From Planctomycetaceae bacterium (GTDB lineage: Bacteria > Planctomycetota > Planctomycetia > Planctomycetales > Planctomycetaceae), in assembly GCA_021732785.1 (NCBI GenBank), contig JAKFUG010000023.1, positions 1 to 64,000 of the forward strand: 64,000 bases of DNA, read 5' to 3'. The notes under the pieces were generated by a model, which was not told the origin of the DNA, did no database searches, and worked only from the letters and a program-made list of their open reading frames with translations. Position 1 is the stretch's first letter, and each line of letters opens with the position of its first letter. Shown piece by piece: positions 49,270-56,992 of the stretch. A program made the position numbers and the translations under genes.

Positions 49270-49722
49270 TCAACTCCGCGCCGCTTTTGCGAGCCAGCGG
49301 TCGAGTTGATTGGCGAAGGCCTGGCGTTGATTCTTGCCATAACCCGATGGTCCGCCGGTGATCATTCCTTCGCCGCGGAGATTATCCATGAGATTCCGTG
49401 CGGCAAGCCGTTCACCGACGGTCTCCTTCGTGTAGAGCATGCCGCGGGGATCGAGTGCCATCGCTCCTTTTGCCACGACATCGGCTGCCAGCGGAACATC
49501 CGCGGTGATCACCAAATCACCCGGTTGCGTCAACTCGACAATCTTGCGATCGGCAACGTTCATCCCCTGGGGCACCAGCACGCTCGAAATGTAGTCCGAC
49601 TTCGGCGGCGTCATGACCGCATTCGCGACCAGCACGACGGGCACACGACACCGCTCGGCCGCTTTGAACAGCAGCGTTTTCACATCGCCCGGACAAGCGT
49701 CCGCATCCACCCAAATCGTCAT
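49270..49722 (-). CDS. YaiI/YqxD family (DUF188, UPF0178) protein
   Basis: 150 residues from ATG 49722. The family pattern is complete: MTIWVDADACPGDVK at the start, PLAADVVAKGAMALDPRG, GPSGYGKNQRQAFANQLDR at the end. Conserved acidic residues resemble PIN/NYN-type nucleases, but function is unestablished. Widespread in bacteria. No operon partner; a divergent GntR operon lies to its right. Confidence 0.95.
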   Translation of the reverse strand: MTIWVDADACPGDVKTLLFKAAERCRVPVVLVANAVMTPPKSDYISSVLVPQGMNVADRKIVELTQPGDLVITADVPLAADVVAKGAMALDPRGMLYTKETVGERLAARNLMDNLRGEGMITGGPSGYGKNQRQAFANQLDRWLAKAARS

Positions 49723-49829
49723 GATCGAGGATGGTAGCAAATCCCGATACGGCCTTCGACTCCGACAGGGGTCACAGACGGTAGCCGGATGCACCCGGTA
49801 ACTGGTGGTCGCGAAAAAGTTGGTCTTCA

Positions 49830-50114
49830 GCCCCGAAGGGGGCGCGATTCGATAGCCCAGCGGCGAAGCGTCTTCGCGCAGCCCTGGGTCAACGGATCGG
49901 AGGACATCGCCAAGCCCCACCGGGGCGCAACGTTTTATGCTGAATGAGTCACGCCCCTGCGGGGCTGCGTGTGCCGTGCGATCACGAACCCAGCCCTTCG
50001 GAAGACCTCGGACTGGGCGATCGAATCACGCCCCGTTGGGGCTCCGGAGTTCGGTATTGCTCACGAATGTTCCCCCTCCAACCTCCGGCGACCCTCTGCG
50101 ATCCCTTCGGGATC
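49830..50114. repeat. Cluster of short G+C-rich hairpins
   Basis: In 285 bp there are at least five small hairpins: GCCCC-GAAG-GGGGC (49830-49843), GCCCC-ACC-GGGGC, GCCCC-TGC-GGGGC, GCCCC-GTT-GGGGC and GATCCC-TTC-GGGATC (50100-50114), with imperfect CCCAG/CTGGG pairs between. It resembles dispersed multi-hairpin repeats of planctomycetes. No gene is supported here; the whole 49723-50269 interval is otherwise non-coding. Confidence 0.75.
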
Positions 50115-50205
50115 AATACCCGGCAACGAATTGAGAAGAGCAGGTCAATCTGCTTGCCTGCGGGTTGAGGAATCGGCGCTGCTAAGATTTTTCACGAATC
50201 AACCG

Positions 50206-50244
50206 TTGACTTCGCACGGGCTAGTGTATTACAGTCGTAATGCA
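50206..50244 (+). promoter_or_regulatory. Candidate promoter with overlapping GntR operator
   Basis: TTGACT (50206-50211) could be a -35 box, with TATTAC at 50227-50232 as a -10-like box (spacing 15, somewhat short). The -10 box lies in an 8-bp inverted repeat, TGTATTAC (50225-50232) and GTAATGCA (50237-50244), one mismatch. Binding there would block transcription, a plausible autoregulatory site for the GntR repressor encoded immediately downstream. Proposed from sequence only. Confidence 0.55.
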
Positions 50245-50269
50245 CAGTGACGCTTGTGTCGAGATGGCA

Positions 50270-50659
50270 ATGACTTCCCCGGCGATGCAGTTCGAGATTC
50301 ATCCTTCCTCGGGAGTGCCGATTTATCGGCAGCTCATGGACCAACTGCGGGCGCTCATCGCCAGCGGGCGGTTGCAGCCGGGGGATCTCGTGCCGAGCGT
50401 GAGGCAACTCGGGGAATCGCTCGCCGTCAACATGATGACCGTCTCGAAGGCCTACGCAAAACTCGAAGCCGAGGGCGTGCTGGAGCGCGACCGCGGCGTG
50501 GGCATGCGTGTGAAGGCGATGTCATCGACGGGAACCGTCGCCGCTCGGCAGAAGGAACTCGCGCCCTTCGCGGAACAACTCGTCACGCGCGGCTGGCAAT
50601 TGCAGCTCACCAACGAACAAGTCCTCGCGGTCGTTCAGAACGCCTTGAAGAAAAGATGA
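50270..50659 (+). CDS. Short GntR family (YtrA-type) regulator
   Basis: 129 residues from ATG 50270; starts at 50240 and 50264 are in frame but the former lies within the operator. Winged-helix motif: PIYRQLMDQLRALIASGRL, PSVRQLGESLAVNMMTVSKAY, LEAEGVLERDRGVGM. The short C-terminal part lacks a ligand-binding domain, which is the YtrA subfamily form. It is followed by an ABC transporter ATPase and permease, the standard YtrA arrangement. It probably represses its own operon. Confidence 0.9.
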   Translation: MTSPAMQFEIHPSSGVPIYRQLMDQLRALIASGRLQPGDLVPSVRQLGESLAVNMMTVSKAYAKLEAEGVLERDRGVGMRVKAMSSTGTVAARQKELAPFAEQLVTRGWQLQLTNEQVLAVVQNALKKR

Positions 50660-50741
50660 TGGGGGGCAGGTGGCGGGTGATGGGCAGAGCCAATCCTGTC
50701 TGTTCTTCCTGCCACCGACCACCCATCCCCTGCCACCCAGG
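50660..50741. repeat. Imperfect inverted repeat within the GntR/ABC operon
   Basis: GGGGGCAGGTGGCGGGTGAT (50661-50680) is roughly the reverse complement of the GACCACCCATCCCCTGCCACC stretch near 50717-50738 (within about 20 bases, several mismatches). It lies between the regulator and the ATPase gene and may modulate expression of the latter. Confidence 0.5.
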
Positions 50742-50748
50742 AATTCCC

Positions 50749-51633
50749 ATGCCCACCATCATCGATGCCACCGATGTCCGCAAGCGGTTTGGTCGCCACG
50801 AAGTGCTCCGCGGCGCGACCTTGTCGATTCCGCGCGGTGCCATCGTGGGGCTGGTCGGTACCAACGGCGCGGGCAAGTCGACGCTCATCAAATGCCTGCT
50901 CGGCTTGCTCCGTCCCGACACCGGCCGCGTGCAACTGTTCGGCGAAGATTCATGGACGCTGAGTGCCGAAAGCAAAGGCCGACTGGGCTACGTCCCGCAA
51001 ACCGTGCAGCTTTATCCGTGGATGAAGATCGATCAAGTCGTGCGGTATGTGGCCGCATTCTATCCGCATTGGGACGGAGCCTGGTCGAATGAATTGCTCG
51101 ACCGCTGGCAACTGCCGCGCGATCATCGTGTCGGCCCGTTGTCGCCCGGGCAGATGCAGAAACTCGGCTTGGTCCTCGCGCTGGGACATCGACCCGAACT
51201 TTTGATTCTTGATGAGCCAGTCGCTGCGCTCGATCCGTTGGCCCGTCGCGAATTCCTGCGGGCGATGATGGAAGTGACGAACGACACGCAGCATACCGTG
51301 CTGTTTTCGACGCACATTACGTCGGATCTCGAACGGGTGGCGTCGCATGTGGCCTTGCTGCAGGATGGACGGATCGCGCTGTTCGACGAACTCGATGCCG
51401 TCAAAGACCGCGTAAAACGGCTGCGGATTCGGGCCGCGGAAGCGTTGCCGGCGAACTTCACCGTTCGCGGTGCCTTGCGGGTCAAAGTGGAAGGGGCGAA
51501 CGCGCTGGCGGCCGTTGCCGATCTCGATGACCGACTCGTCCACGAGTTGACCGAGACCTGGCATGCGGACGTTTCCATCGAAGACCTCAACCTCGAAGAC
51601 ATCTTCCTGGAGCTGCATCATGTCGAGCAGTGA
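50749..51633 (+). CDS. ABC transporter ATP-binding protein
   Basis: 294 residues from ATG 50749 (GGA upstream). Walker A GTNGAGKS, Q-loop region VPQTVQLYP, signature LSPGQMQKLGL, Walker B LLILDEPVAALD and H-loop STHITSD are all present. The signature is LSPGQ rather than LSGGQ. It couples ATP hydrolysis to the permease encoded by the overlapping next gene. Together with the short GntR protein this matches a YtrA-type operon, often tied to envelope stress or antibiotic response. Confidence 0.95.
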   Translation: MPTIIDATDVRKRFGRHEVLRGATLSIPRGAIVGLVGTNGAGKSTLIKCLLGLLRPDTGRVQLFGEDSWTLSAESKGRLGYVPQTVQLYPWMKIDQVVRYVAAFYPHWDGAWSNELLDRWQLPRDHRVGPLSPGQMQKLGLVLALGHRPELLILDEPVAALDPLARREFLRAMMEVTNDTQHTVLFSTHITSDLERVASHVALLQDGRIALFDELDAVKDRVKRLRIRAAEALPANFTVRGALRVKVEGANALAAVADLDDRLVHELTETWHADVSIEDLNLEDIFLELHHVEQ

Positions 51634-53926
51634 AGCGATTTCGACACCCGTGGCGACACCGTTTCGTCGACGACTCGCAGCCGTGTGGTTGACATACCGG
51701 ACGCGGCCGTTGGCGTGGGTGACGCTGCTGGCTTACATCGCCGCCGTGGTGGGAATCACCGTGGCGCTGCGCGAGTCGCGGCCGCCGTTTGAAACCTGGA
51801 TCGAGATGGCGGGCAAGCAGGACACGTCGCAGCTCCGCGCGCAGCGTTCATCCTGGGACATGCAGCATCGGCTGTCCGCAACGCCGAAGAGCCACATGCC
51901 TTCACCGCAGATGCAATTCGCGTCGCCGGAGTTGCAGCGGGCGTTTTATCAGCAGAAGCCCGTCTTGCCGAAAGATGCGCGAACGATTGTCATCTACAGC
52001 GAAGCCGATATTCCCGAGGAGTTTTGGGATCGCACAAAGTACCCGCGTGTCGAAACCGTGATCATGTTTGGTGAGCCACTCTCCAGTGCGGCCTTGGAGA
52101 AACTCATCACCACGCATCGACTGAAGGCGCTCACCCTCAATCGTTGCGAGAAGATCACCGCGGCTGATCTGCAAACGCTGTCCACTTCCGAGAGCCTGCA
52201 GTTTTTGTCGCTGGATTACTGCCCGGCACTGACGAAACCCGACGCCATTCCCTGGCCCAGGCACCTGCGACAACTCACCATCTCGACATTTCTGCGCTTG
52301 CCGGTCGAGCGCTATCGGGAATGGCGAACGTTAGAGCAACTCAACGCGCTGGTTCTGAACCTTGCCGCGAACGACCAACCGACCTTGTATGAACCGGAGA
52401 TTGTCGCCGAGCTAGACCACTTTCCCCGGCGGCCGACGTTGTTTCTTGATATCCTCGAAGGCAGCGCCGGGGAATGGGCGGTCGCGGCTCAACCGCATTT
52501 TCATCGACTCCCCGTGCGACCGAAATCCGTGCCGAAGTCGCGAATCATGGCGGCGTTGTATGCGTTATTCGCGCTGATACTGCCGATGGGATTCGGAACG
52601 GTGCAGCTTGCGGGACAGGGATTACAGACGCTCGTGGCGTTGGCCCCCGGGGCGGTGCGGCCGCATCGGACATTCGCCGCCGCCGTGTGGATTTTCGGTG
52701 GAGTGATGACCGCGGGGCTGGCCGGGGTTCATGGCGTGGAGGAATTGGCCGCGGTCGCGCTCGGTGCCAGCGGGGCGATCATCTATGCGCTGCTGGGACA
52801 GTTCATCCGCCAGGGACCGGGCATGGGCGAAGTCAGTTGGGTGAATCCGTTCATGGCCTTTTTCCCGATCATCTTTATTCCCGCGACGTCAATCTTCGTG
52901 ATGTTGCTGTTCAATGTATTTCCGCCAGTCGCGGGTGAAGTCGATTGGTTTCTGCGCGGGCAATATCCGTGGCTGGCTGGTGCCGCGATTGTCGGCGGAG
53001 TTCTGTGCGGCTGGCGATTGTTGCTGCAGATGTCGTCGATCCGCCGTGTGGCAGAAGAGGCGGGCCTCACGCAGGTGCCGTTATCCGCGCTGGATGTTGC
53101 CGGTTGGAATCGGGCGGCGATCCCGCTGGCGACGCGAAATCTCGATCGCAAGGTTCGCACGAATCCGATCCTGCGCCGCCGGGAACAACGCATCGAAACC
53201 GTGCTGAATCGGGGCCCGGCGTTGACGCGCCGCCAACGGATCGCCGTGTGGATGTGCGGTTTGCCCCTTCATCCGCTCGATTTCACCCGCGTCTTTGCCG
53301 TTGTCGCGCTCGTGCAGTTGGGTGTGTTTTTCCTCGTCGGTAAATTCGGTTTCGAAGTGCCGATCAATCGCAGCATCGTCTGTGCGGTCTCGGTACAGGT
53401 GATTGCGATGTTCCTGTTCATTCCGTTCGGCGTGCTGTATTCGCGCCGCCGCTGGATGGAACACGAACTTCTGTTTCCGCTGTCGCGGCAGGACTGGATT
53501 GGCGATTGGTTTGGCGCGCAGCTGTGGATGTTTGCGCCGATGTTTCTGGTTTTGGCGATGATCGTCGCGATTGATACCGCTTTGGGGGGTGTGGTTCGTC
53601 CCACCTGGCAGGAAGCATCCATTGCGTCGGCCGTGCTGATTTATCTCGTCGTGGCTGCCTGGGCCTTGAGCCTGCGGGTGGCGACATGGACGGGGTGGCA
53701 GTCGATGCTGTTCGCGATCGCCATGGTGGGTGGGATATTCGGTCTGGCGTTCTTCTTCCTGATGCTGGCATGGATGTTTGGCGATGACACGGCCGCCGCG
53801 GATGCCATGCTGAAATCTCCCTGGACCGCCGTTTCGGGCATCGTGATTGCCATCGTGGCCTTGGCAGTCCTCATTTTCAGCACGTACCGCCGCTGGCAAA
53901 CGTGGGAAGTCGGTCGCCTGAACTGA
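51620..53926 (+). CDS. ABC permease-like protein with leucine-rich-repeat-like insert
   Basis: 768 residues, overlapping the ATPase stop by 14 bases. A first membrane segment (about 33-50) is followed by a soluble region (about 55-305) containing LRR-like units at about 145-250 (LKALTLNRCEKITAADLQTL, LQFLSLDYCPAL). Many membrane segments follow (about 311-765) including FIPATSIFVMLLFNV and FVFFLVGKFGFEV-like regions. The arrangement is unusual for a permease of this class. Likely the transport partner of the upstream ATPase; the substrate is unknown. Confidence 0.82.
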   Translation: MSSSEAISTPVATPFRRRLAAVWLTYRTRPLAWVTLLAYIAAVVGITVALRESRPPFETWIEMAGKQDTSQLRAQRSSWDMQHRLSATPKSHMPSPQMQFASPELQRAFYQQKPVLPKDARTIVIYSEADIPEEFWDRTKYPRVETVIMFGEPLSSAALEKLITTHRLKALTLNRCEKITAADLQTLSTSESLQFLSLDYCPALTKPDAIPWPRHLRQLTISTFLRLPVERYREWRTLEQLNALVLNLAANDQPTLYEPEIVAELDHFPRRPTLFLDILEGSAGEWAVAAQPHFHRLPVRPKSVPKSRIMAALYALFALILPMGFGTVQLAGQGLQTLVALAPGAVRPHRTFAAAVWIFGGVMTAGLAGVHGVEELAAVALGASGAIIYALLGQFIRQGPGMGEVSWVNPFMAFFPIIFIPATSIFVMLLFNVFPPVAGEVDWFLRGQYPWLAGAAIVGGVLCGWRLLLQMSSIRRVAEEAGLTQVPLSALDVAGWNRAAIPLATRNLDRKVRTNPILRRREQRIETVLNRGPALTRRQRIAVWMCGLPLHPLDFTRVFAVVALVQLGVFFLVGKFGFEVPINRSIVCAVSVQVIAMFLFIPFGVLYSRRRWMEHELLFPLSRQDWIGDWFGAQLWMFAPMFLVLAMIVAIDTALGGVVRPTWQEASIASAVLIYLVVAAWALSLRVATWTGWQSMLFAIAMVGGIFGLAFFFLMLAWMFGDDTAAADAMLKSPWTAVSGIVIAIVALAVLIFSTYRRWQTWEVGRLN

Positions 53927-54165
53927 GGGCGAAAAACCCGCCGCGATTCATCCAGACTTCCGGCGTTTCGTCTTCCGCAGGATCGGTCAACTCGAACGCG
54001 GATTTCCCTCCATCCTTGCCCCGCTGTCCGAAGCCCCGCGAATTCACGTGCTAGAGTTGCTCAGGAGGTTGACCGCAGGCTTGCCCCTGCGTGTCGGCCG
54101 GGTCGGTTGGTACCGATTCTGACGTGAGTAACGCTCGAAGCCTCGAATTCTAAAGGGCCCAGCCG

Positions 54166-54849
54166 ATGGGGTTCCTCAAGAAATTTTTCAAGAATACCTA
54201 CCGCGACGGCGATGCCAAGCGCGGGAGCAGCAGCTTCGACAACATCCCCGAGGATGCCCTCGAAGCCCACCTGAAAATCGCGCGGTACGGCAGCTTCACG
54301 CTGACCGACGCGATCCGTCCTTCTTATGATTTACAGGTCGTCCCCCGGTCCGGATACCGACATGATCATTATCAGGATCGCGAATCGGGCATCAAAATTC
54401 CGGTCCTGATGGCGGCGGCGAGTCGCGAGAAAGTCCTCGACCTCTTTTTCGATCTGCTCGACCCGCTAGGAGAAGTGGTCGATGTCGTGCTGGAAACCAG
54501 TCACGAGCGGCAGGGGGGACATGAGGATTTGTATCGCGAAGAGATCGACCTCCCGATTTTGAAGAGCATTCTGTACGACTTTGAGGACGTGTTGCTGAAT
54601 GACGGTTGTACCGGGTTAGCCGTTCTCAACCCGAACATCCCGCGGGAAGTGCAACTTGACGAACACAAACTGCTGATCCTCTACGGCCACGAACTCGTTG
54701 ATTTTGAAGATGTGCTGGACGATTACGGTTTGGCGTGTCAGGAAGAATTGAAGTTCATCACCGAAGCGGAACACGTCCACTCTTCCAGCGAAGAGTTTTC
54801 CCGCCGGTTCGAACAACTGCGTTACGCCCTGGGTATCGACGAAGACTGA
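54166..54849 (+). CDS. Conserved hypothetical protein
   Basis: 227 residues. The N-terminus is basic (MGFLKKFFKNTYRDGDAKRG), the remainder acidic and predicted alpha/beta: LMAAASREKVLDLFFDLLDPL, HEDLYREEIDLPILKSILYD, LLILYGHELVDFEDVLDDYG. No signal peptide, membrane span or catalytic motif. I do not recognise a family; conservation cannot be judged here. The length, codon use and internal structure support a real gene. A repeat element follows at 54857. Confidence 0.7.
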   Translation: MGFLKKFFKNTYRDGDAKRGSSSFDNIPEDALEAHLKIARYGSFTLTDAIRPSYDLQVVPRSGYRHDHYQDRESGIKIPVLMAAASREKVLDLFFDLLDPLGEVVDVVLETSHERQGGHEDLYREEIDLPILKSILYDFEDVLLNDGCTGLAVLNPNIPREVQLDEHKLLILYGHELVDFEDVLDDYGLACQEELKFITEAEHVHSSSEEFSRRFEQLRYALGIDED

Positions 54850-54856
54850 AAAACAC

Positions 54857-54943
54857 GCACGAGCCCGCAGCGTCAGCGCCGGGTTTCCGCCGCCGACGTG
54901 ACTCCGCATGAAAGACCCGTGGCTCACGCTTCGGGCTGGTGAT
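54857..54943. repeat. GAGCCCG-AGCG repeat element, copy 1
   Basis: The left part reads CACGAGCCCGCAGCGTCAGC (54857-54876) and continues CGCCGGGTTT; the right arm near 54925-54940 reads CACGCTTCGGGCTGGT. A related copy at 56905-56984 shares AGCGCCGGGTTTT and CGCTTCGGGCTCGT. Confidence 0.7.
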
Positions 54944-54965
54944 CGAAACTGAGAAGGACTGTCCG

Positions 54966-56180
54966 ATGCGAGTCATGGGCTTGTTGCTCGCCGCGGCTTG
55001 TGGTGCGGGCGGTGCCATTTATGCGTTGCAGTCGGGATTGCCGACGATTCCGCTGACGTGGGCGGAAATGGACCCCGGCACTTCCGCGACGGAGAACAAC
55101 GGTCCCTCGGAAATCGCCGGTTGGGACGGTGGACCGCAGTCGCTGCCCGTCGATGATGGCCGCGAACAGCGTCCCATCACCATGCCCGGCTTGTCCCAGC
55201 GAACCGCTCCTGCACCGGGCATGTGGAACGCGCTGACGACCTGGAATCTCGCGGGAAATCACGAAGCATCACACGGTGATGTGGCGGCGCAAACGATTTC
55301 CAACCGGACGGCCAAAAGCGCTTCCACCACGCAAGCGAACCGAGCCTGGATCGCAATCGGTCAAAGCGCGCAAGGTCAATCGCTCCACATTCGCCGCATG
55401 GGCGTGGGCGAAAAATGCACGCTGATTGTCGCCGGAATCGATGGTGAAGACCGCATCGCCGTCAACTGGATCGACGGCCTGGCCAAACGTCTCGATGAAG
55501 AACCGGACACGTTCCGCGATCATCAGTTGGTCCTGCTTCGCGCGGTGAACCCCGATGGCCTCATCGCCAGACACGTGGACAACGCGCGCGGCGTGGCGAT
55601 CAATCGCAACTTTCCCACCGGCAGTTACCGTCCGGGGGGACAACCGCCGGCCGGTAAGGGCCCCGCCAGTGAGCCGGAAACGCGCGTGGTGATGCAACTG
55701 CTGTACGATCTGCGACCGCAGCGTGTGGTGCATGTCGTTTCCACGCCGAGACGGTCTATGGCCGAATGCAACGGCGTGGCCACGGAAGCGTCGTCTTCGT
55801 TGTCCACGATCCGCAGCCTGACGGTGCGCGATCTCGATGCGAAAGAACAGCCGGGTTCGCTGGAGGATTTCGTCACCAGCGTGCTCGGTTCGGAAATGGT
55901 CACACTGCGGTTGGCCATCAATGACGATTGGCGGGCCGCGGCGGTGACGCACTTCCCGACGTTGGTCGCGGCCAGTGTCCCGCAAGTTTATCGCGGCGGA
56001 CTGACGGCAACGACGGACGAAGACGCCACCGACCCGACACCGTTCCGTGTCGAACCGCAAGACGGTCCGCGGCTGGAGTTCGACGCCGACAGCGCGTCGA
56101 TGGAGTCGAAAAAACTCGGCAACATTCTCAAGCGGCCGAAGCGGACCGGCTTCGAAGAACTCCCGCCCCCCCGCAAGTGA
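54966..56180 (+). CDS. M14-like carboxypeptidase homologue, probably catalytically degenerate
   Basis: 404 residues from ATG 54966. A hydrophobic leader (1-20), then a low-complexity linker (25-120) and an M14-type fold: LIVAGIDGEDRIAVNWIDGL, LRAVNPDGLIARHVDNARG, VAINRNFPTGS. The usual first zinc motif H-x-x-E is replaced by AGIDGED, so a key His is missing, though the Arg/Asn substrate-binding block is kept. A later His (VVHVVS) is present. Exported by inference. It may bind peptides or glycopeptides without cleaving, or use a shifted metal site. Confidence 0.7.
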   Translation: MRVMGLLLAAACGAGGAIYALQSGLPTIPLTWAEMDPGTSATENNGPSEIAGWDGGPQSLPVDDGREQRPITMPGLSQRTAPAPGMWNALTTWNLAGNHEASHGDVAAQTISNRTAKSASTTQANRAWIAIGQSAQGQSLHIRRMGVGEKCTLIVAGIDGEDRIAVNWIDGLAKRLDEEPDTFRDHQLVLLRAVNPDGLIARHVDNARGVAINRNFPTGSYRPGGQPPAGKGPASEPETRVVMQLLYDLRPQRVVHVVSTPRRSMAECNGVATEASSSLSTIRSLTVRDLDAKEQPGSLEDFVTSVLGSEMVTLRLAINDDWRAAAVTHFPTLVAASVPQVYRGGLTATTDEDATDPTPFRVEPQDGPRLEFDADSASMESKKLGNILKRPKRTGFEELPPPRK

Positions 56181-56219
56181 TGGCTCGCCGCTTTGCAGGA
56201 TCCCCACGCACGCCGATGC

Positions 56220-56879
56220 TCACGCATCCGCATTCCACTCGGCGAAGAATTGCTGCAGGTACACTTCGAGAAACCGATGCCGTTCTTCGGCGAGCTTGCG
56301 GCCCGCCGGTGTCTGCATGCGATCCTTCAATAGCAGCAACTTCTCGTAGAAATGGTTGATGGACGGCCCGCCTTTCGATTTGTACGCGGCGAACGATTCG
56401 TGCATCTCCGGCGGATGTTCGGGATCATAGATCGCGCGGCCGAAGTGCCCGCCGAACGCGAATGCCCGGGCGATGCCAATGGCCCCGATGGCGTCGAGGC
56501 GATCCCCATCCTGGACGCACCGGCCTTCAAGTGTTGGCATGTCCGTTTTGACGCCCGCTCCTTTGTACGATAACCCGGCAATGATCGCGCAGACGTGATC
56601 GATCACCGGTTCGGTAACCGCATGCTGTTCGAGCCAGGTGCGGGCGGCGCGCGGTCCGGCGGTGTCGTCGCCGCCGTGAAATTTCCAATCGGCGATGTCG
56701 TGCAGCAGCGCCGCCAGTTCGGTGACAAAAACATCCGCTCCTTCGGTCTGCGCGATGCGACACGCATTCCGGCGGACGCGGTCAATGTGCCACCAGTCAT
56801 GCCCGGAACTGTCACCGGCCAGCGTCTGCCGGACATACGCCTCGGTCGCGGCAAGTAACGATTCGCAATGGATTGTCAT
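56220..56879 (-). CDS. HD domain phosphohydrolase
   Basis: 219 residues from ATG 56879. HD superfamily motif: GHDWWHIDRVRRNA, LAALLHDIADWKFHGGDD (the HD pair), IAGLSYKGAG, VQDGDRLDAIGAIGIARAF. The order and spacing match the YedJ-like HD hydrolases, which act on nucleotide or phosphate substrates. Substrate unknown. The gene ends 40 bp from the convergent M14-like gene. Confidence 0.92.
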   Translation of the reverse strand: MTIHCESLLAATEAYVRQTLAGDSSGHDWWHIDRVRRNACRIAQTEGADVFVTELAALLHDIADWKFHGGDDTAGPRAARTWLEQHAVTEPVIDHVCAIIAGLSYKGAGVKTDMPTLEGRCVQDGDRLDAIGAIGIARAFAFGGHFGRAIYDPEHPPEMHESFAAYKSKGGPSINHFYEKLLLLKDRMQTPAGRKLAEERHRFLEVYLQQFFAEWNADA

Positions 56880-56904
56880 GGCGTCCGATTCACGATGCTT
56901 TTCT

Positions 56905-56984
56905 ACGAGCCCGAAGCGCCAGCGCCGGGTTTTCTTCGACGGTGTCACATCCCTAGGCACCCGTCGCTCGCGCTTCGGGCTCGT
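56905..56984. repeat. GAGCCCGAAGCGC repeat element, copy 2
   Basis: ACGAGCCCGAAGCGC (56905-56919) and GCGCTTCGGGCTCGT (56970-56984) form a perfect 15-bp inverted repeat with a 50-bp spacer. It lies between the HD gene and the BshC-like gene. It resembles copy 1 at 54857. Confidence 0.85.
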
Positions 56985-56992
56985 TTGCGGAT

